Assembly (NCBI GenBank): GCA_026983775.1 | Contig: JALSTK010000006.1 | Location: 30,810 to 94,809, forward strand | DNA length: 64,000 nucleotides | Direction: 5' to 3' | Origin: Calditrichia bacterium | Lineage (GTDB): Bacteria > Calditrichota > Calditrichia > Calditrichales > Calditrichaceae | Shown here: piece after piece, positions 27,369-36,633 of the stretch | Layout of the letters: every line of letters begins with the position of its first letter | Position numbering within the stretch: the stretch's first letter is position 1 | Notes under the pieces: generated by a model | The model's input: the letters and a program-made list of their open reading frames with translations, nothing else | Told to the model about the DNA's origin: nothing | The model's database searches: none | Program-made: the position numbers and the translations under genes

Positions 27369-28865
27369 ATGAGTACAAAAAAAATTACATCTACTGCCTG
27401 TGAAGTTAAACAGACCGCTATAATCCGCTTGCTATTGATAACGTTGCTTTTATTTTCTCTGGTGCAAGCCCAGGAAGACCTGCGCGAATACCAACATGGT
27501 ATCGATTTTGTTCCCCGTACGGACGGTACCTATTGGCTTATCTGGGCCAGCTCAGGCAACCCGCCCACGGGTTCTGCGCCGGACGGGAGTTGGACCCATG
27601 ATATTTATTATTCCTTGATCGAGCCGTCCAATCCTGTCCTGAATCCGGTCAGGATCATTTCCAAAGATGAAGCGCAGGAACCAGCCAGTTCGGCCGTTGC
27701 AAGTGACGGAAACATAATGATAACCAATGAAGACGGCTGGAATGTAAATAACACGATTGGTCAGCGTTACGGCGTTTACGATAATGACTTAGCGGATGTA
27801 AAACCTTATCCTAACATGGTGCTGGACGGTGGCCACTCCGGGCATGTAGCGGCGGTATCGAACCGTTTTGTCGTCTTCTACTCCGAAGGTTGGGTTGATG
27901 GAGGTGGTGTAGATGACTTAGGCTCCGGGGACGATGTCATGTTGAAAGTTTATAATTCCGCAGGGAATTATAAGCGGGAAAGAAATATATCCGTTGGAAA
28001 TACATACCGAGACTGGTGGCCGCTTGTAGCAGGGTCTCCTCAGCATGCCCTGTTATTATGGCAAAGATTTGTTAATGGTAAAGAGTATGTGGATTTAATG
28101 TACGCGGTGTACAACCCGGCTAATGGCAACACGGTAAAAGGCAATACCCGGATCGCTCAACAAGTAAAATACTATACGTATGATGTGGAGTACATTCCAT
28201 CCATTCAACGCTTTCTAATTATCGGCACTTACCATAATGGGGGGGGCTTTTCCTTTTTACTGGATGAAAATGGGCAAAAAACAGCACAAAATTTTTCATT
28301 ACCGGAGATTGTTCGCGAAGCTCAGCCCGCCGTCAAAGACAGTAGCAATATTGCCTATGCCGTTTATCCGTCAAGCCCCAATGGCCTGGCAGTGTTGGAA
28401 CTAAGCGCTGCGAGCATTGCTTTGAATAATGTGATATCCGATTCTTATGACTGGTCATATATGGGAACGGACGGCATATTTACGGGAGAAAACTCGGTTT
28501 ATTTCGTTTCGCTATCCAAGAACGGCTGTGTGGAAAAAATATTTGATAATGTAATATCGCCCGCAAGCTTGAACGGGGATAATACCTTAGATAAAGCCAC
28601 AGGTTTTTATCTGGAACAGAATTATCCCAATCCGTTTAACCCGCAAACGACAATACCCTTTTACCTACCGCGCAAGGCATCTGTTTTTATCGGAATATAT
28701 GATGTACAGGGTAATCTGATTGATACATTAATTAACGAGGAGGTATCGGCGGGCAAGTATGAATATACTTTTAACGGAAGTCTTCTGCCGACCGGGTTTT
28801 ATTATTACCAGGTAAAATTAGATAATCGTATTATCGGTGCGAAAAAAATGGTATTACTACGGTAA
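27369..28865 (+). CDS. Secreted protein of unknown function with C-terminal sorting domain (paralogue of 39052-40587)
   Basis: 498 residues. The signal peptide ends around LVQAQE. The body (about 45-400) has no family I can name; short repeated beta-rich units such as FVVFYSEGWVDGGG, DWWPLVAGSPQHALLLW and EAQPAVKD suggest a beta-propeller. The last 80 residues are a sorting domain (NYPNPFNPQTTIPFYLP ... GAKKMVLLR). The body aligns with the protein at 39052-40587 (shared HGI, SWTHD, AQEP, GGH, WWP, KPAV-type blocks). It is probably an extracellular glycan-binding or -acting protein exported with the GH2 enzyme; this is inference from context. Confidence 0.8.
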   Translation: MSTKKITSTACEVKQTAIIRLLLITLLLFSLVQAQEDLREYQHGIDFVPRTDGTYWLIWASSGNPPTGSAPDGSWTHDIYYSLIEPSNPVLNPVRIISKDEAQEPASSAVASDGNIMITNEDGWNVNNTIGQRYGVYDNDLADVKPYPNMVLDGGHSGHVAAVSNRFVVFYSEGWVDGGGVDDLGSGDDVMLKVYNSAGNYKRERNISVGNTYRDWWPLVAGSPQHALLLWQRFVNGKEYVDLMYAVYNPANGNTVKGNTRIAQQVKYYTYDVEYIPSIQRFLIIGTYHNGGGFSFLLDENGQKTAQNFSLPEIVREAQPAVKDSSNIAYAVYPSSPNGLAVLELSAASIALNNVISDSYDWSYMGTDGIFTGENSVYFVSLSKNGCVEKIFDNVISPASLNGDNTLDKATGFYLEQNYPNPFNPQTTIPFYLPRKASVFIGIYDVQGNLIDTLINEEVSAGKYEYTFNGSLLPTGFYYYQVKLDNRIIGAKKMVLLR

Positions 28866-28961
28866 AGGACCGGAAACATAAGGGGGCCATTTCGACTTGG
28901 TAATTTAGGCAAAATAATAATAGCCTATTGCTAATCAAACAGAGGTTAAATTAATATTATT

Positions 28962-29162
28962 ATGAAACGTAATTACTCGATCGTTATTCTGATAATGTAC
29001 ACTTTTTTTGTTATTTCTTTTTTAACAAATATTCTTGGACCGTTAATTCCGGATATTATTGATAGCTTCGGACTGAGTTTGGCGATGGCCACCTGCAGCA
29101 TGGCCATCAATCCGTTGCTAAAAGTAGTCGGAGGCGAAGAACATTTTGCCTTTAATTACTAA
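28962..29162 (+). pseudogene. Collapsed MFS sugar-transporter gene (internal deletion)
   Basis: 66 codons. The first 42 read as the N-terminal segment of a major facilitator (FLTNILGPLIPDIIDSFGLSL). The frame then jumps to INPLLKVVGGEEHFAFNY, a motif normally found about 80-100 residues later in FucP-like sugar:H+ symporters, and stops. So an in-frame deletion joined helix 1 to about helix 4, and the remaining eight helices are missing. The result cannot be a transporter. Its position directly before the ROK kinase suggests it once imported the sugar of this locus. Confidence 0.75.
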
Positions 29163-29202
29163 TGAAACTGTTCAGATAAAGAAAAACGGAGAAAGTTGAA
29201 AA

Positions 29203-30114
29203 ATGGAACTGGATATGGAAGATAAGTCAATAATAGGTGTTGATCTGGGTGGAACCTCAATAAGCTCGGGCTTAATTAAAAATAATAAAGTGGCTAAACT
29301 ATTTACCCAAGCTGTATCTGCCGGAGATTCGGAACAAAAAGTGTTGGGCGAGGTAGTTCTTGCCATCGAAGAAGTGTCGAACGGAAATGTAGCTGGTATA
29401 GGAATTGGCGTACCCAGCCCGGTTGACATCGAAAAGGGGATTGTTTACGCTGTACAAAACATTCCCTCGTGGCAGGAAGTACATCTTAAAAAGCATCTTG
29501 AAAATCATTTTAACCTGCCGGTTTATGTAAATAACGATGCAAATTGTTTCGTGGCGGGGGTTAAATATTTCGGAGCCGGTAAGAATTATAAAAATATTGT
29601 AGGACTTATCCTTGGTACTGGAGTAGGAGCGGGATTAATTATTGATGAAAAGTTATATTGTGGGCTGAGTGGCAGTGCAGGTGAAGTCGGTTTGCTCCTT
29701 TATTTAGGCCATACCTATGAATACTATTGCAGCGGACAATTTTTTAAAATTGAATATGGGGTTTCCGGAGAAGAACTGTACAATAAAGCTAAACAAGGCG
29801 ACCGCAAGGCCTTGGAAATCTTTGCCATATTTGGAGAACATGTAGGTATGCTTATCAGAACCATTCTTTTGGCGTACGATCCGGAAATTATTGTTTTGGG
29901 CGGTTCCGTAAGTAAGGCATTTCCTTTCTTCAAAAAAAGTATGCAGGAGAGGATTAATACATTTGAATATAAACATATAGTAAACAGATTTACCATAAAA
30001 GTAAACATGGTTCCTGAAATCGCTGTGCTGGGTGCTGCGGCGCTTTACCTTGATGCACACAATGCACATAAAAGATTGAATATCGAAAGACCGGCTTCGT
30101 TGGTTGAGCATTAA
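29203..30114 (+). CDS. ROK-family sugar kinase lacking the zinc-binding cysteines
   Basis: 303 residues. ATP-binding DLGGTSISSGLIKNN, IGIGVPSPVDIEKG, catalytic aspartate in VNNDANCFVAG, LGTGVGAGLIIDEKLYCGLSGSAGEVG and VLGGSVSKAFPFF are all ROK landmarks. The usual GHxxxxxxGxxCxCGxxGCxE zinc motif is replaced by GLLLYLGHTYEYYCSGQFF, seen also in my recollection of some Bacteroidota ROK proteins. There is no DNA-binding domain, so it is a kinase rather than a NagC-type repressor. By context it phosphorylates the monosaccharide released by the GH2 enzyme (glucosamine, mannose or glucose). It lies 28 bases before the TonB receptor gene. Confidence 0.88.
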   Translation: MELDMEDKSIIGVDLGGTSISSGLIKNNKVAKLFTQAVSAGDSEQKVLGEVVLAIEEVSNGNVAGIGIGVPSPVDIEKGIVYAVQNIPSWQEVHLKKHLENHFNLPVYVNNDANCFVAGVKYFGAGKNYKNIVGLILGTGVGAGLIIDEKLYCGLSGSAGEVGLLLYLGHTYEYYCSGQFFKIEYGVSGEELYNKAKQGDRKALEIFAIFGEHVGMLIRTILLAYDPEIIVLGGSVSKAFPFFKKSMQERINTFEYKHIVNRFTIKVNMVPEIAVLGAAALYLDAHNAHKRLNIERPASLVEH

Positions 30115-30142
30115 AAAATAAATTATCTAAGGAATTCGTATC

Positions 30143-33100
30143 ATGAGTAAAAGAAAAATTTTAACAATTTTCATTTTTGCTTTAATTCCAATCTTATGTT
30201 TTGGCGCAACCACTGGTAAAATCAGCGGATTGATAAAAGACTCACAAACAGGAGAAGCTTTACCGGGTGCTAACATCTCAATAGTAGGCACATTTCTGGG
30301 AGCCTCAACCGATTTGGATGGATATTTTACCATTATTAATGTTCCGCCCGGCTTGTACAACCTTAAGATTACATATATCGGTTATACTGAAAAGGTTATA
30401 CAGGGTGTCCGAGTACATATTGACCTTACAACAAATTTAAATATCGAACTCGAATCTGAGTTATTAATGACAGATGTGATTACTGTTGTCGCAAAGCACG
30501 AAAAAGTACGACGAGATGTTTCCGCCAGCGTAACAAATATTGAAATGAAGCAAGCTGAAAGTCTTCCTATTCTGGATATGGCTGCTATAATTGGACTGCA
30601 AGCGGGAATAGAACGGAATTTATCTATTCGAGGGGGAGGGCTTGAACAAACCGGGTTTTTATTGGACGGTTTTAGTTTTAAAGACAACCGTACCAATATG
30701 CCTTTGACTACTTCATTACCATTGAATGCGGTTCAGGAAATCGCTGTACAAACGGGCGGGTTTAATGCCGAATATGGCAATGTACGCTCCGGTATAATAA
30801 ATACGGTGATCAAGGACGGAAACAGAGAAAAATATAGCGGAGCCATCACCGTGAACTATAGCCCACCAGCTCCCAAAAATTTTGGAATTTCACCTTTTGA
30901 TCGAAATTCATTCTGGTTACGCCCGTATTTTGATGATGCAGTTTGTTGGGAAGGCACGGATAAGGGTGGCTGGGATGAATACACACAAAGACAGTATATT
31001 AAATTTGTAGGTTGGAATGAAATATCAAGAAGAACCTACGAGAATGATGATCCGAGCGATGACCTTTCCCCAACCGCTGCTCAACGTATTTTTGCCTGGC
31101 AGCATCGCCGGGATGGTCATATTACTAAACCGGATTATAATATTGACATAGGTTTTGGTGGGCCGGTGCCGCTTATCGGAAAAAAATTGGGTGGTTTGCG
31201 CTTTTATGCAGCTTATCGTAATTACAATACACAATATCTTGTTCCGCTTTCACGAAAAGGATATTCCAATCATAATTTTTTACTAAAACTTTCTTCCGAT
31301 ATTACTCCCAGCATGAAGTTAAGTGTAACAGGGGTATATGGTGAAATTTTTGGAACCGCATCCAATACCGAATCGGGAACCGCACTATTCACGGATATTT
31401 GGAACGTTGCTGCAGGAGTAAGTGATGGCTATTTCAAAGAAACAAGACTATATTCCGATGCTTTCTTCAGCGCTTCTACCAAATATTTTTCTCTGATTTC
31501 TTTTAAGCTGACACATACCCTAAGTCCGTCAACTTACTATGAAGCCAGCCTGAAGTATTCTACAAATAAATATTTTACCCAACCCTTATATTGGCGTGAT
31601 ACCAGCCGTGTACATGAAGTATTCCCCGGCTATTATCTTGATGAAGCGCCCTTTGGTTACATCGACAATTCAGTAAATGGTATGGCCGGGTTTCATATGG
31701 GCGGTCATATTGGCGAAGCACGGGACTATAGCCGTACAGGGACATTTGCAGCAAAATTGAATATGACCTCGCAATGGGGACGACATCATCTGTTCAAAGG
31801 AGGTATAGAATTATCTTCTACGGATTTGAATCTTGATTACGGCGGTCATAATTCTCAGTTTCCGGGAAATGTTTCTTGGAATAAACTGCATAAATCACCT
31901 TTGCTCGGCGCTTTTTATTTGCAGGATAAAATAGAATTCAATGGTTTTATTGCCAATATAGGCTTGCGAGCCGATTATTATCAACCCAATACAGATTGGC
32001 CTGATGTGAAACCCTATGATAGAGAGTTTTATTCGGACAAATATACCAAAAGTGATGAAGCTAATATTAAAATGAAATCGATTAAACCGCAGATTACATT
32101 TAGTCCGCGCCTGGGTATCGCTCATCCGATTGGAGAAAACGCCAAATTGTATTTCAATTATGGTCACTTCCGACAACTGCCCTCAGCCGAAGGGATTTAC
32201 GAAATGCGGCGCACAGGATTTAATCAACTTATATCCATTGGAGATCCTTCGCTGTCTCTGGAAAAAACAGTCGCTTATGAATTGGGTTATGAACAAGCAA
32301 TCGGAGATCTATTCTTAGTCCATTTGGCTGGTTATTATAAAGATATTTCAGCCCAACGAAGTTATGTACATTATGTCGATATCAGTGAAAAGGTAAACTA
32401 CTGGAAAGAAGAAAACAATAATTACCAGGATATTCGTGGATTTGAAATTTCGTTACACAGAGATAATGGTCTCTGGATAAGCGGTTTTGCCAATTATACG
32501 TATATGGTGTACACCAGTGGATATTTTGGCGTGGAAGAACATTTCGAGAATCCCGCTGACCAGAGAGACTATTTGGCCAAGAATCCCTATCAGGAAAAAC
32601 CTCTGCCGCAGCCTTATGCCCGCATTAACCTGAATCTATTTACGCCGGCCGATTTTGGTCCCAAATGGATAGGGTTTAACTGGCTGGCCGACTGGAAAAC
32701 GAGTTTTATTTACTATTGGCGTTCAGGAGATTGGGACACCTGGAATCCCAACGATCGTCCGGGCCTGCAATATAATATTCAATGGAAGGATTTTCATAAT
32801 ATGGATATGAGAATTTCCAAGGTATTCTCTTTTAACAGATTTAACTTAACCTTATTAGTTGATATTGCCAATTTATTTAATTTCAAAGAATTCTCTTCTT
32901 ATGGTTTTTATGACGGCCAGGATCGATATTATTACTTGAGGTCTTTGCACCTACCCCGAGAAACAGCTAAAAAGATAGGTAGTGTTTACATCCCTGGGGA
33001 TGATCAGCCCGGGGATAGCCGGAAACCGGGGGTCCCATTCCAACCCATCCAGCCGATTGGAAGTATTGACAATATTACGAGCCCCAAAGAAGGACTCATT

Positions 33101-33286
33101 TATTATGACATGACATCAAAAAAATATGTAGAGTATACCTCCTCCGGCTGGGCAGAGGTTGAATCCGGACGTATGAAGCGAATACTGGAAGATAAAGCCT
33201 ACATTGATATGCCCAACCAAACGTCATTTACGTTTTTGAATCCCAGAGATATCTTTTTTGGCTTAAAGATATCATTTAACTTTTAA
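30143..33286 (+). CDS. SusC/CirA-like TonB-dependent outer-membrane receptor
   Basis: 1047 residues. The signal peptide ends CFGA. A carboxypeptidase-regulatory-like beta domain follows (about 22-105; GKISGLIKDSQTGEALPGANISIVG), as in SusC proteins. The plug domain is at about 120-230 (NLSIRGGGLEQTGFLLDGF, GFNAEYGNVRSGIINTVIKDG) and the rest is a 22-strand-type barrel ending in aromatic FGLKISFNF, the outer-membrane insertion signal. An atypical soluble segment of about 100 residues (GDDQPGDSRKPGVPFQPIQP onward) precedes the last strand. It imports a ligand with TonB energy; the ligand is probably an oligosaccharide. No SusD gene follows; instead come a sorted FN3 protein, a PorV/PorQ-like barrel and a TIG lipoprotein. 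Confidence 0.93.
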   Translation: MSKRKILTIFIFALIPILCFGATTGKISGLIKDSQTGEALPGANISIVGTFLGASTDLDGYFTIINVPPGLYNLKITYIGYTEKVIQGVRVHIDLTTNLNIELESELLMTDVITVVAKHEKVRRDVSASVTNIEMKQAESLPILDMAAIIGLQAGIERNLSIRGGGLEQTGFLLDGFSFKDNRTNMPLTTSLPLNAVQEIAVQTGGFNAEYGNVRSGIINTVIKDGNREKYSGAITVNYSPPAPKNFGISPFDRNSFWLRPYFDDAVCWEGTDKGGWDEYTQRQYIKFVGWNEISRRTYENDDPSDDLSPTAAQRIFAWQHRRDGHITKPDYNIDIGFGGPVPLIGKKLGGLRFYAAYRNYNTQYLVPLSRKGYSNHNFLLKLSSDITPSMKLSVTGVYGEIFGTASNTESGTALFTDIWNVAAGVSDGYFKETRLYSDAFFSASTKYFSLISFKLTHTLSPSTYYEASLKYSTNKYFTQPLYWRDTSRVHEVFPGYYLDEAPFGYIDNSVNGMAGFHMGGHIGEARDYSRTGTFAAKLNMTSQWGRHHLFKGGIELSSTDLNLDYGGHNSQFPGNVSWNKLHKSPLLGAFYLQDKIEFNGFIANIGLRADYYQPNTDWPDVKPYDREFYSDKYTKSDEANIKMKSIKPQITFSPRLGIAHPIGENAKLYFNYGHFRQLPSAEGIYEMRRTGFNQLISIGDPSLSLEKTVAYELGYEQAIGDLFLVHLAGYYKDISAQRSYVHYVDISEKVNYWKEENNNYQDIRGFEISLHRDNGLWISGFANYTYMVYTSGYFGVEEHFENPADQRDYLAKNPYQEKPLPQPYARINLNLFTPADFGPKWIGFNWLADWKTSFIYYWRSGDWDTWNPNDRPGLQYNIQWKDFHNMDMRISKVFSFNRFNLTLLVDIANLFNFKEFSSYGFYDGQDRYYYLRSLHLPRETAKKIGSVYIPGDDQPGDSRKPGVPFQPIQPIGSIDNITSPKEGLIYYDMTSKKYVEYTSSGWAEVESGRMKRILEDKAYIDMPNQTSFTFLNPRDIFFGLKISFNF

Positions 33287-33483
33287 ACAGGTCGGTTGTT
33301 CCAAAGTAGCAAAGGCAAACAAGTTTTGTGCTGGATGGTATGAAATAAGACATTAAGAGGAAAAGAAGAACTTGCAAAGGTAATAAAGCATTGGTAATAG
33401 AAATTTGTCATAGAATTATATAAACGGGATATTGCTTAAATCAAGAATTAACAGAAGAACCAAATAAAGTATAAAGGGTTAAA

Positions 33484-35598
33484 ATGAAGACAACATTTAT
33501 AAACAACCTCAAAGTATATTTAAGCGTCACAGTTATGGTTCTTTTTGTAATTTGGCCTGTATCGGCCCAGGAAGTAAAATGGATACAAATAGGGCCGCTG
33601 CATAACTGGTATTTAGACGCTGGTAGTGAGCCCGAAGAGGGGCGAACCGGTAACGCAACCGGTAATGAGCAGCAGGATGGGTTGCGTTGGCCTGCTTTAT
33701 ACAGATGGCAGGATACCATGGTGGGTAAAGCCCTGTGGATAGGTACGACAAACTTCGATGATCCGGTTACTGAAGTTACTTACCCGTACAAGGTTGTGGC
33801 GGTAGGGCCAAGATCACAAATGATTGACCGACAATACACATTGATGCCGGTAGAAATAGAGCTAATCGGTAGACATAATCACCCTCTCGTTCTGGTAGAT
33901 GATATAATCGCTTCCGATCTGGAATATACGGACCGCCTGGACGATATCGATGAGAATTTACCCACCGACCGAATGATCCGGAATATTGTGAATAGTTCAA
34001 TCGGTATTACAATGACCCGAAAAATCTATTATAATTCGCAGCAATATCACAATCAGTATTTTATTTACGATTATGTTTTCAAGAATACGGGGATTATAGA
34101 CAAAAAGGGAACAACAATATCAAGAAAATTAACCGATGTAGTATTTTTCTTTCAATATAGATATGCGATTGGTCATGAGGCCTGGCAAGAGGGAGATTAT
34201 CCCGATGAAGTGAACTGGGGACGAAATACGGTCAACGATGCACGTAACGAAACGCCATCCGATCCTGGACCTCCGCCTGTTTGGTCCGAAAATGCCCCTC
34301 CACGCTGTTTGTTCTCCTGGCATGGTCGTCATTCCGCCCTCACTTTCGATAATATCGGTGGACCTTTTGTAAATAAAGACGGGCATTTGTCGGCACAACA
34401 ATTTGTGGGAGTGATTACTCTTCATGCGGATAAGGCAACGGATGATAAAAATGACGACCCGTATCAACCAGCAACCACGATGTTTCAAGGTGCGGATGAT
34501 GCGCTTATTCAATATGGCAGCGGAGCCAATGCACAGTATAATCAAACTCTAATGGCCAGCCGCTACCAGGCGATGACCGCCGGACATCCGGCGCCAGGTC
34601 AGCGTCATGCGGATTTAGTGGATGGTCACCCGGCAAACGAATATGGTACCGATGCCGGAGGCTATGTGCAAACGCAGGGTTTTGGCCCATACGACCTGAA
34701 TCCAGGCGATAGTATTCACATAGTGATAGCCGAAGCGGTTGCCGGAATCAGTCGTGAAAAGGGTATTGAAGTGGGTAAAAAATGGCTGGAAGGTATTTCC
34801 GGTGAGGGAAGCGGCGGTTATATGCTGCCGGATGGTTCCACTACTTCCGATCCCAATGAATACAAAGACAAATGGGTTTTTACAGGCCGGGACTCTTTAT
34901 TTATGATATTTAATCGGGCGATGGAGGCTTATAAAAACGGTTTTAACGTTCCTCAACCACCACCGCCTCCGGAAGTTTTTACGGTAAAATCCGGCGGAGA
35001 TCGTATTCTTCTGAGCTGGTCTGCCAATGCGGAAGACTGGACTCATTTTAAGGGATATAAAATATACCGGGCGGTAAACCGACGCGACAGCACGAGCTGG
35101 GAACAGATATTTTCCTGTGAAAAACCAAATATTGTAAATGAATATGCCGATACTTCCGCCATTCGAGGTTTGGATTACTATTATTATATTCAGACCTATG
35201 ACGACGGTTCCACTAATCCGGTTCATCCGGGAGTCCCCCTGACCAGTAGTATGTTTTATACCTTGACGAATGAACCCGCTTTTCTGCGACGTCCTGCCAA
35301 AGAGGGGTTAGAAAACATTGTGGTGGTTCCCAATCCGTATGATATTCGCGCCAAACAATTTGGCAAAAACGCGCCGGACCGCATAGCTTTTTTTGATTTA
35401 CCTCCGGTTTGCACCATCAAGATATACACCGAACGGGGTGATCTAATTAAAACGATTGAGCATACAGACGGTACCGGTGATGAATTTTGGAATTCGATTA
35501 CTTCTTCCAGGCAGGTTGTAGTAAGCGGGATATATATTGCTCATTTCGAAACACCGGATGGTGAAACGACAACTCGTAAAATAATAATTATTCGTTAA
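33484..35598 (+). CDS. Secreted FN3 protein with divergent sorting domain, partner of the TonB receptor
   Basis: 704 residues with signal peptide (ending PVSAQ). Residues about 30-480 are a large beta-rich domain that I cannot assign. After a PPPPP linker a fibronectin type III domain is seen (about 495-590; DRILLSWSANAEDWTHFKGYKIYRA). The C-terminus VVPNPYDIRAKQFG ... GIYIAHFETPDG ... TRKIIIIR is a divergent sorting domain. It is 22 bases before the PorV/PorQ-like gene and 197 bases after the receptor gene. In position it replaces SusD and may be the surface glycan-binding component, but that is inference. Confidence 0.82.
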   Translation: MKTTFINNLKVYLSVTVMVLFVIWPVSAQEVKWIQIGPLHNWYLDAGSEPEEGRTGNATGNEQQDGLRWPALYRWQDTMVGKALWIGTTNFDDPVTEVTYPYKVVAVGPRSQMIDRQYTLMPVEIELIGRHNHPLVLVDDIIASDLEYTDRLDDIDENLPTDRMIRNIVNSSIGITMTRKIYYNSQQYHNQYFIYDYVFKNTGIIDKKGTTISRKLTDVVFFFQYRYAIGHEAWQEGDYPDEVNWGRNTVNDARNETPSDPGPPPVWSENAPPRCLFSWHGRHSALTFDNIGGPFVNKDGHLSAQQFVGVITLHADKATDDKNDDPYQPATTMFQGADDALIQYGSGANAQYNQTLMASRYQAMTAGHPAPGQRHADLVDGHPANEYGTDAGGYVQTQGFGPYDLNPGDSIHIVIAEAVAGISREKGIEVGKKWLEGISGEGSGGYMLPDGSTTSDPNEYKDKWVFTGRDSLFMIFNRAMEAYKNGFNVPQPPPPPEVFTVKSGGDRILLSWSANAEDWTHFKGYKIYRAVNRRDSTSWEQIFSCEKPNIVNEYADTSAIRGLDYYYYIQTYDDGSTNPVHPGVPLTSSMFYTLTNEPAFLRRPAKEGLENIVVVPNPYDIRAKQFGKNAPDRIAFFDLPPVCTIKIYTERGDLIKTIEHTDGTGDEFWNSITSSRQVVVSGIYIAHFETPDGETTTRKIIIIR

Positions 35599-35620
35599 GA
35601 AGGTAAATCAGGAGTTTACC

Positions 35621-36616
35621 ATGAAAATAAAAAACAAGATATATGGAATCTTAATACCGACATTGTTGTTACTTAGTATACTTCATGCGGAAGTCCCCGT
35701 AAAACTGGCGCAATCGGGTATGCAGTTTTTAAGCGTCACCAGCGATGCCCGTGCAGCGGCTCTGGGGCGCTCGGTTACGACTATCGATATGCAATCCGCC
35801 GCTTTATTTTACAACATTGCCGGCATGGCGCATCAGAATAAACTGTTTGATGTTTCCCTCAGCCGAAATAACTGGATCGCCGGCATCTATCATCATACCA
35901 TCTCTTTGTCTTTTGCTCCGGCCGGAGGCAACTATGGCATTTTTGGTATAAGTTTTTTGTCGGTTGATTATGGAAAGATTCAAGGAACCGTTCACAGCGA
36001 AAATGAGCAGGGATACTTAAAAACGAATATACTTAAGCCCACTGCGTATAGCATAGGATTAGGCTACGCCCGCGCCTTGACCAATAAATTTTCCGTTGGG
36101 GGTCAGGTGAAAATAGTACATCAAAATTTAGGTGTAAGCGTGGTAAGTATAATGGATTCCTCTTTGAGTAAAACGGAAAACGCTATCACTCCCGTGGCTT
36201 TTGATTTCGGTACTATTTTCAGAACAGGATTTAAAAGTCTTAAATTTGGCATGTTTGTCCGCAATTTTTCAACTGAGGTAAAATATGTCAGTGAGGGTTT
36301 CCAAATGCCACTGGAATTCTCAATAGGTGTTTCCATGGATGCAATGGATTTTTTGGGCTCCAGCGAACGGCATCAGGTGCTTCTTTCCGTTGACGCGGTG
36401 CATTATCGTTCTCACAGGGAGCAGCTTAATGTCGGTGTGGAATATGCCTTTCGGAAAATCGTTCAATTGCGATTCGGTTACCGCTCCGGTAATGATGAAA
36501 ACAACATAAATTTTGGTTTGGGTTTAAATTATCTGAAGTTTGCTATTGATTATGCCTATACCCCCTTCGGCGTTTTCAATACTGTTCAGAGATTCACTTT
36601 TAGATTTTCATTTTAA
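35621..36616 (+). CDS. PorV/PorQ-family outer-membrane barrel
   Basis: 331 residues. After the signal peptide, GMQFLSVTSDARAAALGRSVTTIDMQSAALFYNIAGMAH is the conserved start of PorV/PorQ (UPF0164) proteins: the DARAxALG block and the NPAG-like block, here NIAG. Alternating beta strands continue to the terminal FTFRFSF, an outer-membrane insertion signal. In type IX secretion PorV carries cargo from the translocon to the attachment complex. Placement between a sorted protein and a TIG lipoprotein suggests a dedicated shuttle or barrel for this locus rather than the housekeeping copy. An AGGAG ribosome site precedes the ATG. Confidence 0.85.
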   Translation: MKIKNKIYGILIPTLLLLSILHAEVPVKLAQSGMQFLSVTSDARAAALGRSVTTIDMQSAALFYNIAGMAHQNKLFDVSLSRNNWIAGIYHHTISLSFAPAGGNYGIFGISFLSVDYGKIQGTVHSENEQGYLKTNILKPTAYSIGLGYARALTNKFSVGGQVKIVHQNLGVSVVSIMDSSLSKTENAITPVAFDFGTIFRTGFKSLKFGMFVRNFSTEVKYVSEGFQMPLEFSIGVSMDAMDFLGSSERHQVLLSVDAVHYRSHREQLNVGVEYAFRKIVQLRFGYRSGNDENNINFGLGLNYLKFAIDYAYTPFGVFNTVQRFTFRFSF

Positions 36617-36633
36617 CTACCCGGGAGTGAACA

